A stretch of DNA of 22,565 nt, taken from an uncultured Peptococcaceae bacterium. GTDB lineage: Bacteria; Bacillota; Peptococcia; Peptococcales; Peptococcaceae. Every line of letters starts with the position of its first letter. Position 1 is the first letter of the stretch. Location: NCBI GenBank assembly GCA_900552455.1, contig URZX01000035.1, positions 1-22,565 of the forward strand. Direction: 5' to 3'. The notes beneath the pieces were generated by a model. The model searched no databases. It was not told where the DNA came from and was given only the letters and a program-made list of their open reading frames with translations. Positions 9,967-16,903 of this stretch are shown piece after piece. A program made the translations under genes and the position numbers.

Positions 9967-9980
9967 CGAATAAATGTTTG
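9967..9980. promoter_or_regulatory. LexA box 2
   Basis: CGAATAAATGTTTG shares the 11-mer GAATAAATGTT with box 1. It overlaps the start of the proposed lexA -35 (9978-9983), the expected position for autorepression. Confidence 0.75.
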
Positions 9981-10006
9981 TGCGGCGCAGGGCGTTCGTG
10001 TATACT
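9978..10006 (+). promoter_or_regulatory. Promoter of lexA
   Basis: -35 TTGTGC (9978-9983), a 17-bp spacer and -10 TATACT (10001-10006). The -35 is weak but overlaps LexA box 2, consistent with a LexA-repressed promoter. Confidence 0.65.
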
Positions 10007-10046
10007 GAAGAAAAGAACAGTGCATGCGACAAAGGGGGAACGGACG

Positions 10047-10748
10047 ATGGATTATCTTTCCAAAAGAGAGCGACCGGCGGCGCTTTCGGAGCGCGAGAAA
10101 ACAATCATGCGCGCGATCATCGACGCCGTGGAAAACCGCGGCATTCCGCCGTCGGTGCGGGACATCTGCGCGGCGACGGGGCTGCGCTCAAGCTCGACGG
10201 TGCACAAGTATCTGAACCGGCTGGCGGAAGCGGGCTACATTTTCCGCGACACAACGGCGTCGCGCGGGATCTCCATTCTGCGCGATGAAAACGGCGCAGA
10301 CTATTCCTATCTGCGCAACGAAGAGGAAGAGGACGCGTTCGAAGAAATGCTGAACCTGCCTGTCGTCGGCAATGTCGCCGCTGGCGAGCCGATCTTCGCC
10401 GATGAAAACATCGAGGACAAGATCGCCTATCCGGCGCGTTTTGTGCGCAGGGATGGCGCCTTTATGCTGCGCATCCGCGGCGAGAGCATGATCGGCGTGG
10501 GCATCAATGACGGCGACTACATCGTCGTGGAGCCGGAGCAGGTGGCGGAAAACGGCGACGTTGTCGTGGCGCTCATCGGCGACGAAGCGACGTGCAAAAC
10601 CTTCTACCGCGAAAAAAACATGGTGCGCCTGCAGCCGGAAAACGACGAGATGGAGCCCATCTATGTGGAAAATCCGATGATCATTGGCAAGGTCGTCGGC
10701 GTCATGCGCGACATGCATGGCTTCAAAAGCCACAGCCTGAGAATGTAA
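10047..10748 (+). CDS. lexA: LexA repressor
   Basis: Master repressor of the SOS response; RecA filaments trigger its self-cleavage. The 233 residues show an N-terminal winged helix-turn-helix (PPSVRDICAATGLRSSSTVH, 34-53), an acidic linker (about 80-101), the Ala-Gly cleavage site (A112-G113 in NVAAGEP), and the serine-lysine dyad (S147 in RGESM and K184 in ATCKTF). The ATG at 10047 is preferred over an upstream in-frame start because AAGGGGG precedes it and the protein then begins as LexA does. The acidic linker makes it somewhat longer than the usual 205 or so residues. It diverges from greA, and the shared intergenic region holds two LexA boxes. Confidence 0.97.
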   Translation: MDYLSKRERPAALSEREKTIMRAIIDAVENRGIPPSVRDICAATGLRSSSTVHKYLNRLAEAGYIFRDTTASRGISILRDENGADYSYLRNEEEEDAFEEMLNLPVVGNVAAGEPIFADENIEDKIAYPARFVRRDGAFMLRIRGESMIGVGINDGDYIVVEPEQVAENGDVVVALIGDEATCKTFYREKNMVRLQPENDEMEPIYVENPMIIGKVVGVMRDMHGFKSHSLRM

Positions 10749-10794
10749 AAAACGCGCTTTGCCGGGGCAGCGAGCTTCGGCGAGCGCGTTTTTC
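10747..10794 (+). terminator. Terminator of lexA
   Basis: AAACGCGCT and AGCGCGTTT arms enclose a GC-rich loop and are followed by TTTTT, starting at the lexA stop codon. Confidence 0.8.
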
Positions 10795-10827
10795 TGCAAA
10801 AGAAAACCGACGCCCGCAGGCGTCGGT
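10795..10827 (-). terminator. Terminator of the Crp/Fnr regulator - PspC operon
   Basis: CCGACGCC and GGCGTCGG (10807-10814 and 10819-10826) form a perfect 8-bp stem with a 4-base loop. On the minus strand TTTTCTTTT follows. It stands back to back with the lexA terminator. Confidence 0.85.
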
Positions 10828-10834
10828 GGCGTTG

Positions 10835-11128
10835 TCAGACGTCGATCGTTTCAGTGTAGTCGTCGCCGAGATTCTGACCGCCGTTTGGACGGTGCTGTTG
10901 TGGGCCGCCGAAGTTGCCGAAATAGATCGTCTGTTGTGGAATTTTTGGCGCCGGAATGAAGATCCAGCAGAGAATGTAGAGTGCCGGCCCGGGAATCCCG
11001 CCTGGCAGGCAGAGCAGGAGAAAGAGGAAGCGGAAGATCACAGGATCGAGCTTGAAATATTCTCCCAAACCGCCGCAAACACCGGCAATCTTGCGCTGGT
11101 TCAGCGAGCGGGTCAATTTTTTCGTCAT
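10835..11128 (-). CDS. PspC-domain membrane protein
   Basis: A 97-residue protein with a PspC domain: RKIAGVCGGLGEYFKLDP (12-29), then hydrophobic IFRFLFLLLCLPG and ALYILCWIFIPAP making one or two membrane segments, and a polar, glycine- and glutamine-rich tail of about 35 residues. PspC proteins take part in envelope-stress responses; short stand-alone members like this one are common in Bacillota and their exact role is often unknown. The start follows GAGGTGAC. It lies 29 bp after the Crp/Fnr-family regulator on the same strand, which suggests co-transcription and a stress-related setting. Confidence 0.88.
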   Translation of the reverse strand: MTKKLTRSLNQRKIAGVCGGLGEYFKLDPVIFRFLFLLLCLPGGIPGPALYILCWIFIPAPKIPQQTIYFGNFGGPQQHRPNGGQNLGDDYTETIDV

Positions 11129-11157
11129 GCTTTGTCACCTCAAAATCAAATGTGGAA

Positions 11158-11874
11158 TTATAAGCACTGGAACGGCAGATCGCACATATCCTCGAAATAA
11201 TCCATATCCAGGATCTCCAGCTTGTCGTTGGTCTTGTTGATCAGCCCTTCCACCTCGAGATTGCGCATCACCGTCGATACCGACACACGGTTGATGCCGA
11301 TGTATTTGGAGATGTCGTAGTGGGAAAGCTTGCCGTAGAAGACATAGCGGTTGTTTTCGAGCCGGTGGCCGTATTCCAGCACATATTTATAGATGAATTT
11401 GCACACACGGTAGCGCGGATCCTTGACAAGATCGTCTGCCACCTGGTGGTTGGCGTTCAGCGAAAGCGTACTGAGCCAGTTGATGATCACGCGGTTGAGC
11501 TCCGGCAGCGTCGTCGTGAGCAGCTCGTCAACCAGCGCGCGATCGAAGCGGTAGAGCGTGCAGTCCGTCTTGGCGACAATCTGCTCACTGGAATCGCTGC
11601 TTTCGCCAAGGAAAAAGAGCGACTCTGCGCAGAGACTTGGCGCGATCAGTACGTGGATGATGCGTTCCTTGCCCTGAGGGGTGAGAATGCTGTGGTGGGC
11701 AATGCCCTTCGTGAGATAGTAGAGATGGTCTACAGGCTGGCAGCTCGCAATGATGTTGCCGCCCTTTTTGACCTGCATTTTCTCCGCTTTGTCAAGGAAG
11801 TCGGAAAGAAGAAGGAGGCGGTCATCCTGCCTGAAAAAATACTCCATCTCCTTGTTGGATGATCTGTCTGACAT
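11158..11874 (-). CDS. Crp/Fnr-family transcriptional regulator
   Basis: A 238-residue DNA-binding regulator with an N-terminal cyclic-nucleotide-binding-type beta barrel (about 20-115; G-x-I at 39-41, YLTKGIAHHSILTPQGKER) and a C-terminal winged helix (about 150-225) whose recognition helix region is ISKYIGINRVSVSTVMRNLE (188-207). It has no N-terminal cysteine cluster, so it is not a classic Fnr with an iron-sulfur cluster, and the ligand cannot be told from sequence. The ATG has AAGGAG 7 nt upstream and an extended -10 promoter about 45 bp before it. It heads a small operon with the PspC-domain gene. Close relatives in this group are often annotated only as 'Crp/Fnr family'. Confidence 0.92.
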   Translation of the reverse strand: MSDRSSNKEMEYFFRQDDRLLLLSDFLDKAEKMQVKKGGNIIASCQPVDHLYYLTKGIAHHSILTPQGKERIIHVLIAPSLCAESLFFLGESSDSSEQIVAKTDCTLYRFDRALVDELLTTTLPELNRVIINWLSTLSLNANHQVADDLVKDPRYRVCKFIYKYVLEYGHRLENNRYVFYGKLSHYDISKYIGINRVSVSTVMRNLEVEGLINKTNDKLEILDMDYFEDMCDLPFQCL

Positions 11875-11918
11875 AGGCGTCTCCTTTTTTGTCGTAAAAC
11901 TGCATAGACTTAATGAAT

Positions 11919-11927
11919 ATTATACCA
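11919..11927 (-). promoter_or_regulatory. Extended -10 promoter of the Crp/Fnr regulator gene
   Basis: Minus strand TGGTATAAT: a consensus -10 with the extended TG. No good -35 is seen at the expected distance. Its place 45 bp before the start codon fits. Confidence 0.65.
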
Positions 11928-11977
11928 TGAAGCTGGAAAAAGCGAATCATTTTTTGGTAACATTTTTGTGCAGAGCA

Positions 11978-12003
11978 CGAAAAAAACGCCCACCAGGGGC
12001 GTT
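11978..12003 (-). terminator. Leftward terminator between the toxin-like locus and the Crp/Fnr gene
   Basis: AACGCCC and GGGCGTT (11985-11991 and 11997-12003) form a 7-bp stem. On the minus strand a run of T follows at once. It would stop transcripts coming leftwards from the toxin-like locus before the Crp/Fnr promoter. Confidence 0.7.
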
Positions 12004-12008
12004 CGGTG

Positions 12009-12017
12009 TGCTATAAT
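12009..12017 (+). promoter_or_regulatory. Extended -10 promoter of the toxin-like mRNA
   Basis: TGCTATAAT, a perfect -10 with extended TG; the -35 is not recognisable. The expected start is near 12024, giving a leader of about 130 nt before the small ORF, with a 7-bp hairpin (GAGCGCC / GGCGCTC, 12052-12068). Confidence 0.65.
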
Positions 12018-12153
12018 GCTTCCGTGGCGTTGCCATTGTTGTGCGGTGAGCGAGCGCCGGTGGCGCTCACGTTTGCGAACCGACCGAGGCGGCAGCCGAG
12101 AAAAGTGTACAGAAGCAGGCGGTTTAATCTCGCCCCGGAAATGGGGTGAGGCC

Positions 12154-12240
12154 ATGGAGATGGATACAGTCATCGGGTTGGCGGGCCTTGTGTTGTTCGC
12201 CGTCGCTGTTGGATTTTCCTTTGGATCATATAAAAAATAA
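12154..12240 (+). CDS. Small hydrophobic peptide, 28 aa, putative type I toxin
   Basis: A 28-residue peptide with one transmembrane-length hydrophobic stretch (VIGLAGLVLFAVAVGFSFG) and a basic end (SYKK). Ahead of the ATG stands GGGGTGAG, a plausible ribosome binding site; a second in-frame ATG is two codons later. The stop codon lies inside a terminator stem. Size, single membrane span, basic tail, long structured leader and an ORF ending in its own terminator are the hallmarks of Fst/holin-like toxins of type I toxin-antitoxin loci. Sequence identity to a known toxin is not established, and a non-toxic small membrane protein remains possible. A convergent promoter downstream (12331-12339) supports the toxin-antitoxin reading. 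Confidence 0.6.
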   Translation: MEMDTVIGLAGLVLFAVAVGFSFGSYKK

Positions 12241-12324
12241 CCGCCCCACACTTCTAACCCCGGGACGGTTATTTTAACAAAAAACCTGGGGGCGAACCGT
12301 CTGTCGGCGCGCCACACTTTTTCT
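12230..12324 (-). ncRNA. Putative antisense antitoxin RNA
   Basis: Inferred from a leftward promoter (12331-12359) and a leftward terminator at 12232-12276, which would give an RNA of about 95 nt. It overlaps the 3' end of the toxin-like mRNA. It also carries the complement of GCGAACCG (12292-12299), an 8-mer present in the toxin leader at 12075-12082, so it could pair with the leader as well. There is no direct evidence of expression. Confidence 0.5.
12232..12276. terminator. Bidirectional terminator shared by the toxin-like mRNA and antisense RNA
   Basis: AAAATAACCG (12234-12243) pairs perfectly with CGGTTATTTT (12266-12275), with a further CCC/GGG inside. The stem has T-rich right arms on both strands, with TTTTTT on the minus strand. 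It contains the stop codon of the small ORF. Confidence 0.85.
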
Positions 12325-12330
12325 GAATCC

Positions 12331-12359
12331 ATTATAGCACAGCCGCTGGCGTTCCACAA
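12331..12359 (-). promoter_or_regulatory. Promoter of the putative antisense RNA
   Basis: Minus strand: -35 TTGTGG (12354-12359), 17-bp spacer, -10 TATAAT (12331-12336) with extended TGC. The element GTGCTATAATG is identical to that of the toxin-like promoter, facing the other way. Confidence 0.7.
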
Positions 12360-12400
12360 GGATAAACCGCCAGCGCGCATCCATAAGGAGGGAAGGATCC

Positions 12401-13222
12401 ATGCTCCATCTCGGCGCCCATATGTCCACAGGAAAAGGCTTCGACCGCGCAGCGCGTGATGCGCGCGCCATCGGCGCCGACGCCATGCAGGTGTTCACGC
12501 GCAATCCGCGCGGCGGCAAAGCCCGCGTTCTCCGGGAAAACGAGCTGGCGCAGCTCGCCCAGGAGCGGGAGCAGGGCCTCGTCATCGTCTGCCACGCCCC
12601 CTACACCGTCAACCTCGCCTCCGCGCACGACGACGTGCGCGCCTTCGGTCAACAGATCATCGCCGAAGACCTCCAGCGCATGCAAAAGCTTGGCGCTCGC
12701 GCCCTCGTCGTCCACAGCGGCGCCCACACCGGCGCCGGTGAAGAAACAGGCCTTGCCCGCCTCATCCAGAGCCTCGAGCTGCTCCTGCCCCGCGTTCCCG
12801 CCGGATCGCGCATTTTGCTTGAGACCATGTCAGGCTCCGGCTCCGAGCTCGGCGCAAGCCTCGAAGCGCTCGCGCACATCCTCGCGCATTTCGACCACAG
12901 CTCCGCCCTCGGGCTCTGTCTCGACACCTGTCATCTGTTCTCCGCCGGCTATGACGTGCGCAACTGGCACGCCTTCAAAGCCCAGTTTACCGCCCAGATC
13001 CCCTGGCAAGCCGTCGGCTGCATTCATTTGAACGACAGCAAAACCCCTTTCGCAAGCAACAAAGACCGCCACGAGCGCCTCGGTGAAGGTTCCCTCGGCT
13101 GGCAGACCTTTTACGACATCGTGCGCGCCGAAGCAGCGTCCGATCTTCCCCTCATCATGGAAACCCCCAACGACCTTTCCGGCTGGCAGGAAGAAATCCG
13201 TGCCCTGCGCGCCGTTTTATGA
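12401..13222 (+). CDS. nfo: Endonuclease IV (deoxyribonuclease IV, AP endonuclease)
   Basis: Base-excision repair enzyme that cuts DNA 5' to abasic sites, acting with a cluster of three zinc ions. The 273 residues have the full TIM-barrel pattern: H65 in CHAPYTVN, H105 in VVHSGAHTG, E141 in LETMSG, D175 and H178 in CLDTCHLFSAGYD, H209 in CIHLNDSK, D222 and H224 in KDRHERLGEG, and E254 in METPND. Length is normal. The start is fixed by AAGGAGGG upstream. No clear promoter is seen; the preceding 60 bp belong to the antisense promoter. The next gene starts 31 bp after the stop and may be co-transcribed. Confidence 0.96.
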   Translation: MLHLGAHMSTGKGFDRAARDARAIGADAMQVFTRNPRGGKARVLRENELAQLAQEREQGLVIVCHAPYTVNLASAHDDVRAFGQQIIAEDLQRMQKLGARALVVHSGAHTGAGEETGLARLIQSLELLLPRVPAGSRILLETMSGSGSELGASLEALAHILAHFDHSSALGLCLDTCHLFSAGYDVRNWHAFKAQFTAQIPWQAVGCIHLNDSKTPFASNKDRHERLGEGSLGWQTFYDIVRAEAASDLPLIMETPNDLSGWQEEIRALRAVL

Positions 13223-13253
13223 CCCATCACCCGATCAATCCACAGGAGGAATC

Positions 13254-13907
13254 ATGGCTTTTCGAATGAGTGATTTCGGTATCCCAAATTATGATACCAA
13301 CGTAAACGTACTGTATAAAAACGCCGTCGAACACGGCGAGAGCATTCCCTGCGGCGACGAAGAATACATCCGCTACCGCATGAGCGGCACCCCCCTCGTC
13401 GTCGTGCTGCGCTTTGCCTTCGAAAAAGACGGCGAAACCCCGAAAAACGTCATCGCCCACACCTTTCTCGAAAATGACGTCCGCTGGCAGAGCGGCGTAG
13501 CAGAAAGCTCAGGCAGTCAGGCCCGCGTCGACCGCGCAGGAAACGCCCTCACCGCCGAGCTCGTCAATCCCGGCGCAGCCGGCCAGGGCTACAGCCCCAT
13601 GCTCTACGCCGACAGCGTGCGCTTCGGCAAAACGCGCGAAGACCTCCAGGCCAGCATCTTTCTCCAGGAAGGCATCCTCACACCTGATCCCAAGGGCGGC
13701 GTGCAGCTCCTTGCACGCGTAAAAAAGATCACTCCCGTCATGAAAAGCCAGCTCTGGCTGTTTTCTGCCGTCGAGCTCGCGCTGGATGCAGGCAGCATCT
13801 TCGTCCCCGTCAGCCGCGACATCATGGAAAAACAGCTTGCCGCAGCAAGCGTCGGCGACCTCTGCGTGCTCACCGGACAGCTTTCCCTTCTCAAAGACTG
13901 GCAGTGA
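13254..13907 (+). CDS. Conserved-type protein of unknown function, 217 aa
   Basis: I do not recognise this protein. It is soluble, without signal peptide or membrane segment, rich in alternating hydrophobic residues (YIRYRMSGTPLVVVLRFAF near residue 42) that suggest beta strands, and it ends in a helical stretch with LCVLTGQLSLLKDW. The start at 13254 follows AGGAGGA with a short spacing; a second ATG four codons later is an alternative. An upstream in-frame extension overlapping nfo is a shadow reading. It follows nfo by 31 bp, so a shared transcript is likely, but the context alone does not establish a DNA-repair role. Codon use matches the chromosome. Confidence 0.75.
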   Translation: MAFRMSDFGIPNYDTNVNVLYKNAVEHGESIPCGDEEYIRYRMSGTPLVVVLRFAFEKDGETPKNVIAHTFLENDVRWQSGVAESSGSQARVDRAGNALTAELVNPGAAGQGYSPMLYADSVRFGKTREDLQASIFLQEGILTPDPKGGVQLLARVKKITPVMKSQLWLFSAVELALDAGSIFVPVSRDIMEKQLAAASVGDLCVLTGQLSLLKDWQ

Positions 13908-13928
13908 GAACTTTTCCACAGAAAATGC

Positions 13929-13957
13929 TTGACGCCTGCCCGCCGTTGCCCTATAAT
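13929..13957 (+). promoter_or_regulatory. Promoter of rpmE
   Basis: -35 TTGACG (13929-13934), 17-bp spacer, -10 TATAAT (13952-13957), 48 bp before the rpmE start. Confidence 0.88.
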
Positions 13958-14005
13958 AGTCTAGTCTGAATATCGAATGATCTTATGTGAAAGAGGTGTA
14001 CAACG

Positions 14006-14209
14006 ATGAAACCAGGGATTCACCCAGATTATCACGAAGTGAAAGTAGTCTGCGCTTGCGGCAATGAATTCACGACCCGCTCCACCAGCAAGGGCGACAT
14101 CAAGGTCGAAGTCTGCTCCGCCTGCCACCCATTCTTCACCGGGAAACAGCGTATCCGCGGTGCAAAGGGTCGCGTAGAAGCTTTCAACAAAAAATACAAC
14201 CGCGACTAA
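14006..14209 (+). CDS. rpmE: 50S ribosomal protein L31, zinc-binding form
   Basis: Small protein of the large ribosomal subunit that contributes to an intersubunit bridge. The 67 residues begin [12 protein letters not shown] and keep four cysteines (C16, C18, C37, C40), the zinc-binding 'C+' type, as opposed to the cysteine-free paralogue made under zinc limitation. The FFTGKQ motif (43-48) is present. The start has GAGGTG upstream. A monocistronic unit between its own promoter and a strong terminator. Confidence 0.97.
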   Translation: MKPGIHPDYHEVKVVCACGNEFTTRSTSKGDIKVEVCSACHPFFTGKQRIRGAKGRVEAFNKKYNRD

Positions 14210-14220
14210 TGCAATCCTCA

Positions 14221-14255
14221 AGCCCTCGCAGGTCCGTCCTGCGAGGGCTTTTTTT
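14221..14255 (+). terminator. Terminator of rpmE
   Basis: A perfect 12-bp stem (AGCCCTCGCAGG / CCTGCGAGGGCT) with a 5-base loop, followed by seven T. Confidence 0.95.
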
Positions 14256-14318
14256 CGTGGCAAATGGGCATCGATAAAAAGAGTCGATACAGAATAGACT
14301 GTATTTTTAATATTCTTG

Positions 14319-14347
14319 TTGTCAAATCTTTAATCCTTTGTTACAAT
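14319..14347 (+). promoter_or_regulatory. Promoter of nhaD
   Basis: -35 TTGTCA (14319-14324), 17-bp spacer, -10 TACAAT (14342-14347) with extended TGT. The leader of about 85 nt holds a weak hairpin (GTATTCAT / ATGGATAC) and no riboswitch that I recognise. Confidence 0.75.
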
Positions 14348-14440
14348 TACAGGTGTTATTGTGGGTATTCATTTAGAAAATATGGATACTCTCGGTCGCA
14401 ATTATCACTGTAGGAACTCTACAAAGGAAGGATGTAAAAA

Positions 14441-15895
14441 ATGAAGCATAAGAGATTAATGTCAATCCTGACATTGGTTGTGTTCGCCATGCTTCTGCCA
14501 ACCGCAGCTTTTGCGGAAGGTGAGATGCTCGGCGATCAGCTTCCGATCTGGAGTATCGCCCCATTCGTCGGCATGCTCCTGTCCATTGCAATTTTCCCAC
14601 TCGTCAAAGGCGAATGGTGGGAAAAGAATCAGCTGTGGGTGGCCCTGTTCTGGTCCGCTGTGTTCATCGTACCGTTCTTTATCGCGTTCGGTGCGCACAT
14701 CACCATCTTTGAACTGATCCACACCATCGCCCTCGACTATTTCCCATTCCTGCTCCTGCTCATCGCTCTGTATGCAGCTGCAGGCGGCATCGTGATCCGT
14801 GGCTCTCTCGTCGGCACGCCTAAGCTCAACACCGCTATTCTGGCGATCGGTACCGTTCTGGCTTCCGTCATCGGGACTACCGGTGCGGCCATGGTGCTGA
14901 TCCGTCCGATCATCCGTGCCAATGAATGGCGTAAGCACAAGATGCACACCATCATTTTCTTTATCTTCCTCATCTGCAACATCGGCGGCAGCCTGACCCC
15001 ACTCGGTGACCCACCACTCTTCATGGGCTATCTGCGTGGCGTTCCATTCTTCTGGTGCCTGACCCATCTCTGGCCAATGTACCTCTTCACTTCTGTGATC
15101 CTGCTGGTGATCTACTATTTCTTCGAAAACAGCAGATACAAAAAAGACCTCGCAGATGGCTGCGTACAGCCAGAACACAGCGGCGAAAAGCTGCAGTTTG
15201 ACGGTCTCATCAACGTTGCCTTCATCGTGCTGATCCTCATCGGCACCTACAGCAGCGGCTTCCTCGCTGGTCTCGATGCATTCACCAATGCCGACGGCAG
15301 CACCAAGGGCATCACCCTCTTCACCCACGGTGAAGAAACCGCCGTTGCTACCTATCCAAACCTCATCAAGGACGCAATCTATCTGGTTGCCATCGCCCTC
15401 TCCATGAAGTTCACGAAGAAAACGCTCCGCGAAGAAAACAACTTCAACTGGGGCGCAATGGAAGAAGTTGCCAAGCTCTTTATCGGTATCTTCATCACCA
15501 TGATCCCAGCCCTCGCGCTTCTCGAAGCAAAGGGCGCAAGCCTTGGTCTGCAGGAAGAATGGCAGTTCTTCTGGAGCACCGGTCTCTTGTCCGGGTTCCT
15601 GGATAACACCCCAACCTACCTCGTATTCCTGACCACCGCTGCTTCCCTCGGCGCTGCCGAAGGGATCGTCACCACCGTTGGTACCGTCGCTGTGCCACTG
15701 CTCATCGCAGTTTCCGCCGGTGCGGTATTCATGGGTGCCCTCAGCTACATTGGTAACGCTCCAAACTTCATGGTTCGTTCCATCGCTGAAGAACACGATA
15801 TCAAGATGCCAAGCTTCTTTGGCTACATGAAGTGGTCCTTCGGGATCCTCGTGCCGGTCTTCCTGCTCGACACCCTGATCTTCATGATCTTGTAA
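14441..15895 (+). CDS. nhaD: NhaD-type sodium/proton antiporter
   Basis: Integral membrane protein of the ion-transporter superfamily, expected to export sodium in exchange for protons. The 484 residues begin with a signal-like segment ending TAAFA, then about a dozen hydrophobic helices. Two family-typical stretches are clear: VIGTTGAAMVLIRPI (about 143-157) and NIGGSLTPLGDPPLFMGYL (about 185-203), with a matching second-half segment FLDNTPTYLVFL. Relatives are annotated as sodium:proton antiporter or as putative citrate transporter (CitMHS-like), so the substrate is inferred. The start has AAAGGAAGGATG upstream. Codons are strongly biased (CCA for proline, CTC and CTG for leucine), suggesting high expression. 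It is transcribed alone. Confidence 0.88.
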   Translation: MKHKRLMSILTLVVFAMLLPTAAFAEGEMLGDQLPIWSIAPFVGMLLSIAIFPLVKGEWWEKNQLWVALFWSAVFIVPFFIAFGAHITIFELIHTIALDYFPFLLLLIALYAAAGGIVIRGSLVGTPKLNTAILAIGTVLASVIGTTGAAMVLIRPIIRANEWRKHKMHTIIFFIFLICNIGGSLTPLGDPPLFMGYLRGVPFFWCLTHLWPMYLFTSVILLVIYYFFENSRYKKDLADGCVQPEHSGEKLQFDGLINVAFIVLILIGTYSSGFLAGLDAFTNADGSTKGITLFTHGEETAVATYPNLIKDAIYLVAIALSMKFTKKTLREENNFNWGAMEEVAKLFIGIFITMIPALALLEAKGASLGLQEEWQFFWSTGLLSGFLDNTPTYLVFLTTAASLGAAEGIVTTVGTVAVPLLIAVSAGAVFMGALSYIGNAPNFMVRSIAEEHDIKMPSFFGYMKWSFGILVPVFLLDTLIFMIL

Positions 15896-15914
15896 TCGTT
15901 TTTACTGCTCACAA

Positions 15915-15949
15915 AGAAACGATCGCCGCGCGCGGTCGTTTCTTTTTTG
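15915..15949 (+). terminator. Terminator of nhaD
   Basis: AGAAACGATCGC pairs with GCGGTCGTTTCT (12 bp, one G-T pair) and is followed by TTTTT. Confidence 0.92.
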
Positions 15950-15989
15950 CTTTTTATCAAAAAATATTGGCCGAATCACAGAATCAAGA

Positions 15990-16018
15990 ATGAAAATCTG
16001 CGCACGATGATGTATAAT
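15990..16018 (+). promoter_or_regulatory. Promoter of the transketolase operon
   Basis: -10 TATAAT (16013-16018) with a weak -35 ATGAAA (15990-15995) at 17 bp; about 64 bp before the first start codon. Confidence 0.6.
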
Positions 16019-16081
16019 TGTATGCGGAATCATTTTCCTGTTGAATAGTCATCACACGAAACAAGGGTGGGAGGTACCTTA

Positions 16082-16903
16082 ATGGACGAGAAAGAATTAG
16101 CGCTGAAAGCCACGAGCATTCGTCGCGACATCATTAAGATGATCGGCGCTGCCAAGAGCGGACATCCAGGTGGATCGCTTTCCGCAGTGGAATTATTGAC
16201 TTATCTTTATTTTGTGGAAATGCACGTTGATCCAGCCGATCCCGATAGGACAGACCGCGATCATTTTGTGCTCTCAAAGGGACACGCAGCGCCAGTGCTC
16301 TATGCAACACTCGCTGAACGCGGCTTTTTTGCCACCGAAAAACTGGAAACCCTGCGCCAGCTCGGCAGTAAGCTCCAGGGCCATCCGGATATGCGCAAGG
16401 TGCCAGGCGTGGATATGTCCACCGGCTCTCTCGGCACCGGCATTTCTGCTGCCGTCGGCATGGCGCTCTCGAAAAAGCTCGACAAGAGCGACCGCTATGT
16501 GTACGCGCTTTTGGGCGACGGTGAGATCGAAGAAGGCCAGGTTTGGGAAGCAGCGATGGCCGCTGCCCACTATGGCCTTGATCATATGATCGCCTTCGTC
16601 GATCACAACGGCTTGCAGATCGACGGCCGCACCGCAGACGTCATGAACGTCGATCCAGTAGATGAAAAATTCGCCGCCTTCGGCTGGGATGTGCAGGTGA
16701 TTGACGGCCATTCCTTTGCCGAGATCGCCGACGCCATCGCCAAGGCCAAAAGAGCCACCACTGGCAAGCCACAGATGATCGTCATGAACACCACGAAGGG
16801 CAAGGGCGTTTCCTTCATGGAAAACGAAGTCGGCTGGCACGGCTCTGCGCCAAATGCCGAACAGGTCGCTCAGGCGCTCAGAGAATTAGGGGAGGATGCG
16901 TAA
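16082..16903 (+). CDS. Transketolase, N-terminal (thiamine-diphosphate-binding) subunit
   Basis: First half of a split transketolase, which moves two-carbon units between sugar phosphates in the non-oxidative pentose phosphate pathway. The 273 residues contain the substrate and cofactor loop SGHPGGSLS (26-34), LSKGHAAP (64-71) and the diphosphate-binding [13 protein letters not shown] (145-157) followed by [10 protein letters not shown] (173-182). GGTGGGAGG precedes the ATG at 16082; a GTG five codons upstream is an alternative but would lie within the ribosome binding site. The stop codon directly abuts the start of the second half, so the two subunits are made together. Confidence 0.95.
   Translation: MDEKELALKATSIRRDIIKMIGAAKSGHPGGSLSAVELLTYLYFVEMHVDPADPDRTDRDHFVLSKGHAAPVLYATLAERGFFATEKLETLRQLGSKLQGHPDMRKVPGVDMSTGSLGTGISAAVGMALSKKLDKSDRYVYALLGDGEIEEGQVWEAAMAAAHYGLDHMIAFVDHNGLQIDGRTADVMNVDPVDEKFAAFGWDVQVIDGHSFAEIADAIAKAKRATTGKPQMIVMNTTKGKGVSFMENEVGWHGSAPNAEQVAQALRELGEDA

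Larger units (their letters stand above)
12075..12299. repeat. Direct repeat pair GCGAACCG at 12075-12082 and 12292-12299
   Basis: The two 8-bp copies flank the small ORF. One lies in the toxin leader, the other inside the region copied into the antisense RNA. In Fst/par-type loci such repeats give the two RNAs a second site of complementarity. Only the two 8-bp copies are the repeat; the span covers what they flank. Confidence 0.5.

Noticed and set aside
14348..14440. Riboswitch in the nhaD leader
   Set aside because: Only one weak hairpin with a G-T pair is visible. The leader is short and AT-rich, with no alternative folds that I could support.
14462..15796. A 444-codon open frame on the minus strand opposite nhaD
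   Set aside because: It is a hydrophilic mirror of the hydrophobic nhaD frame with no ribosome binding site or motif.
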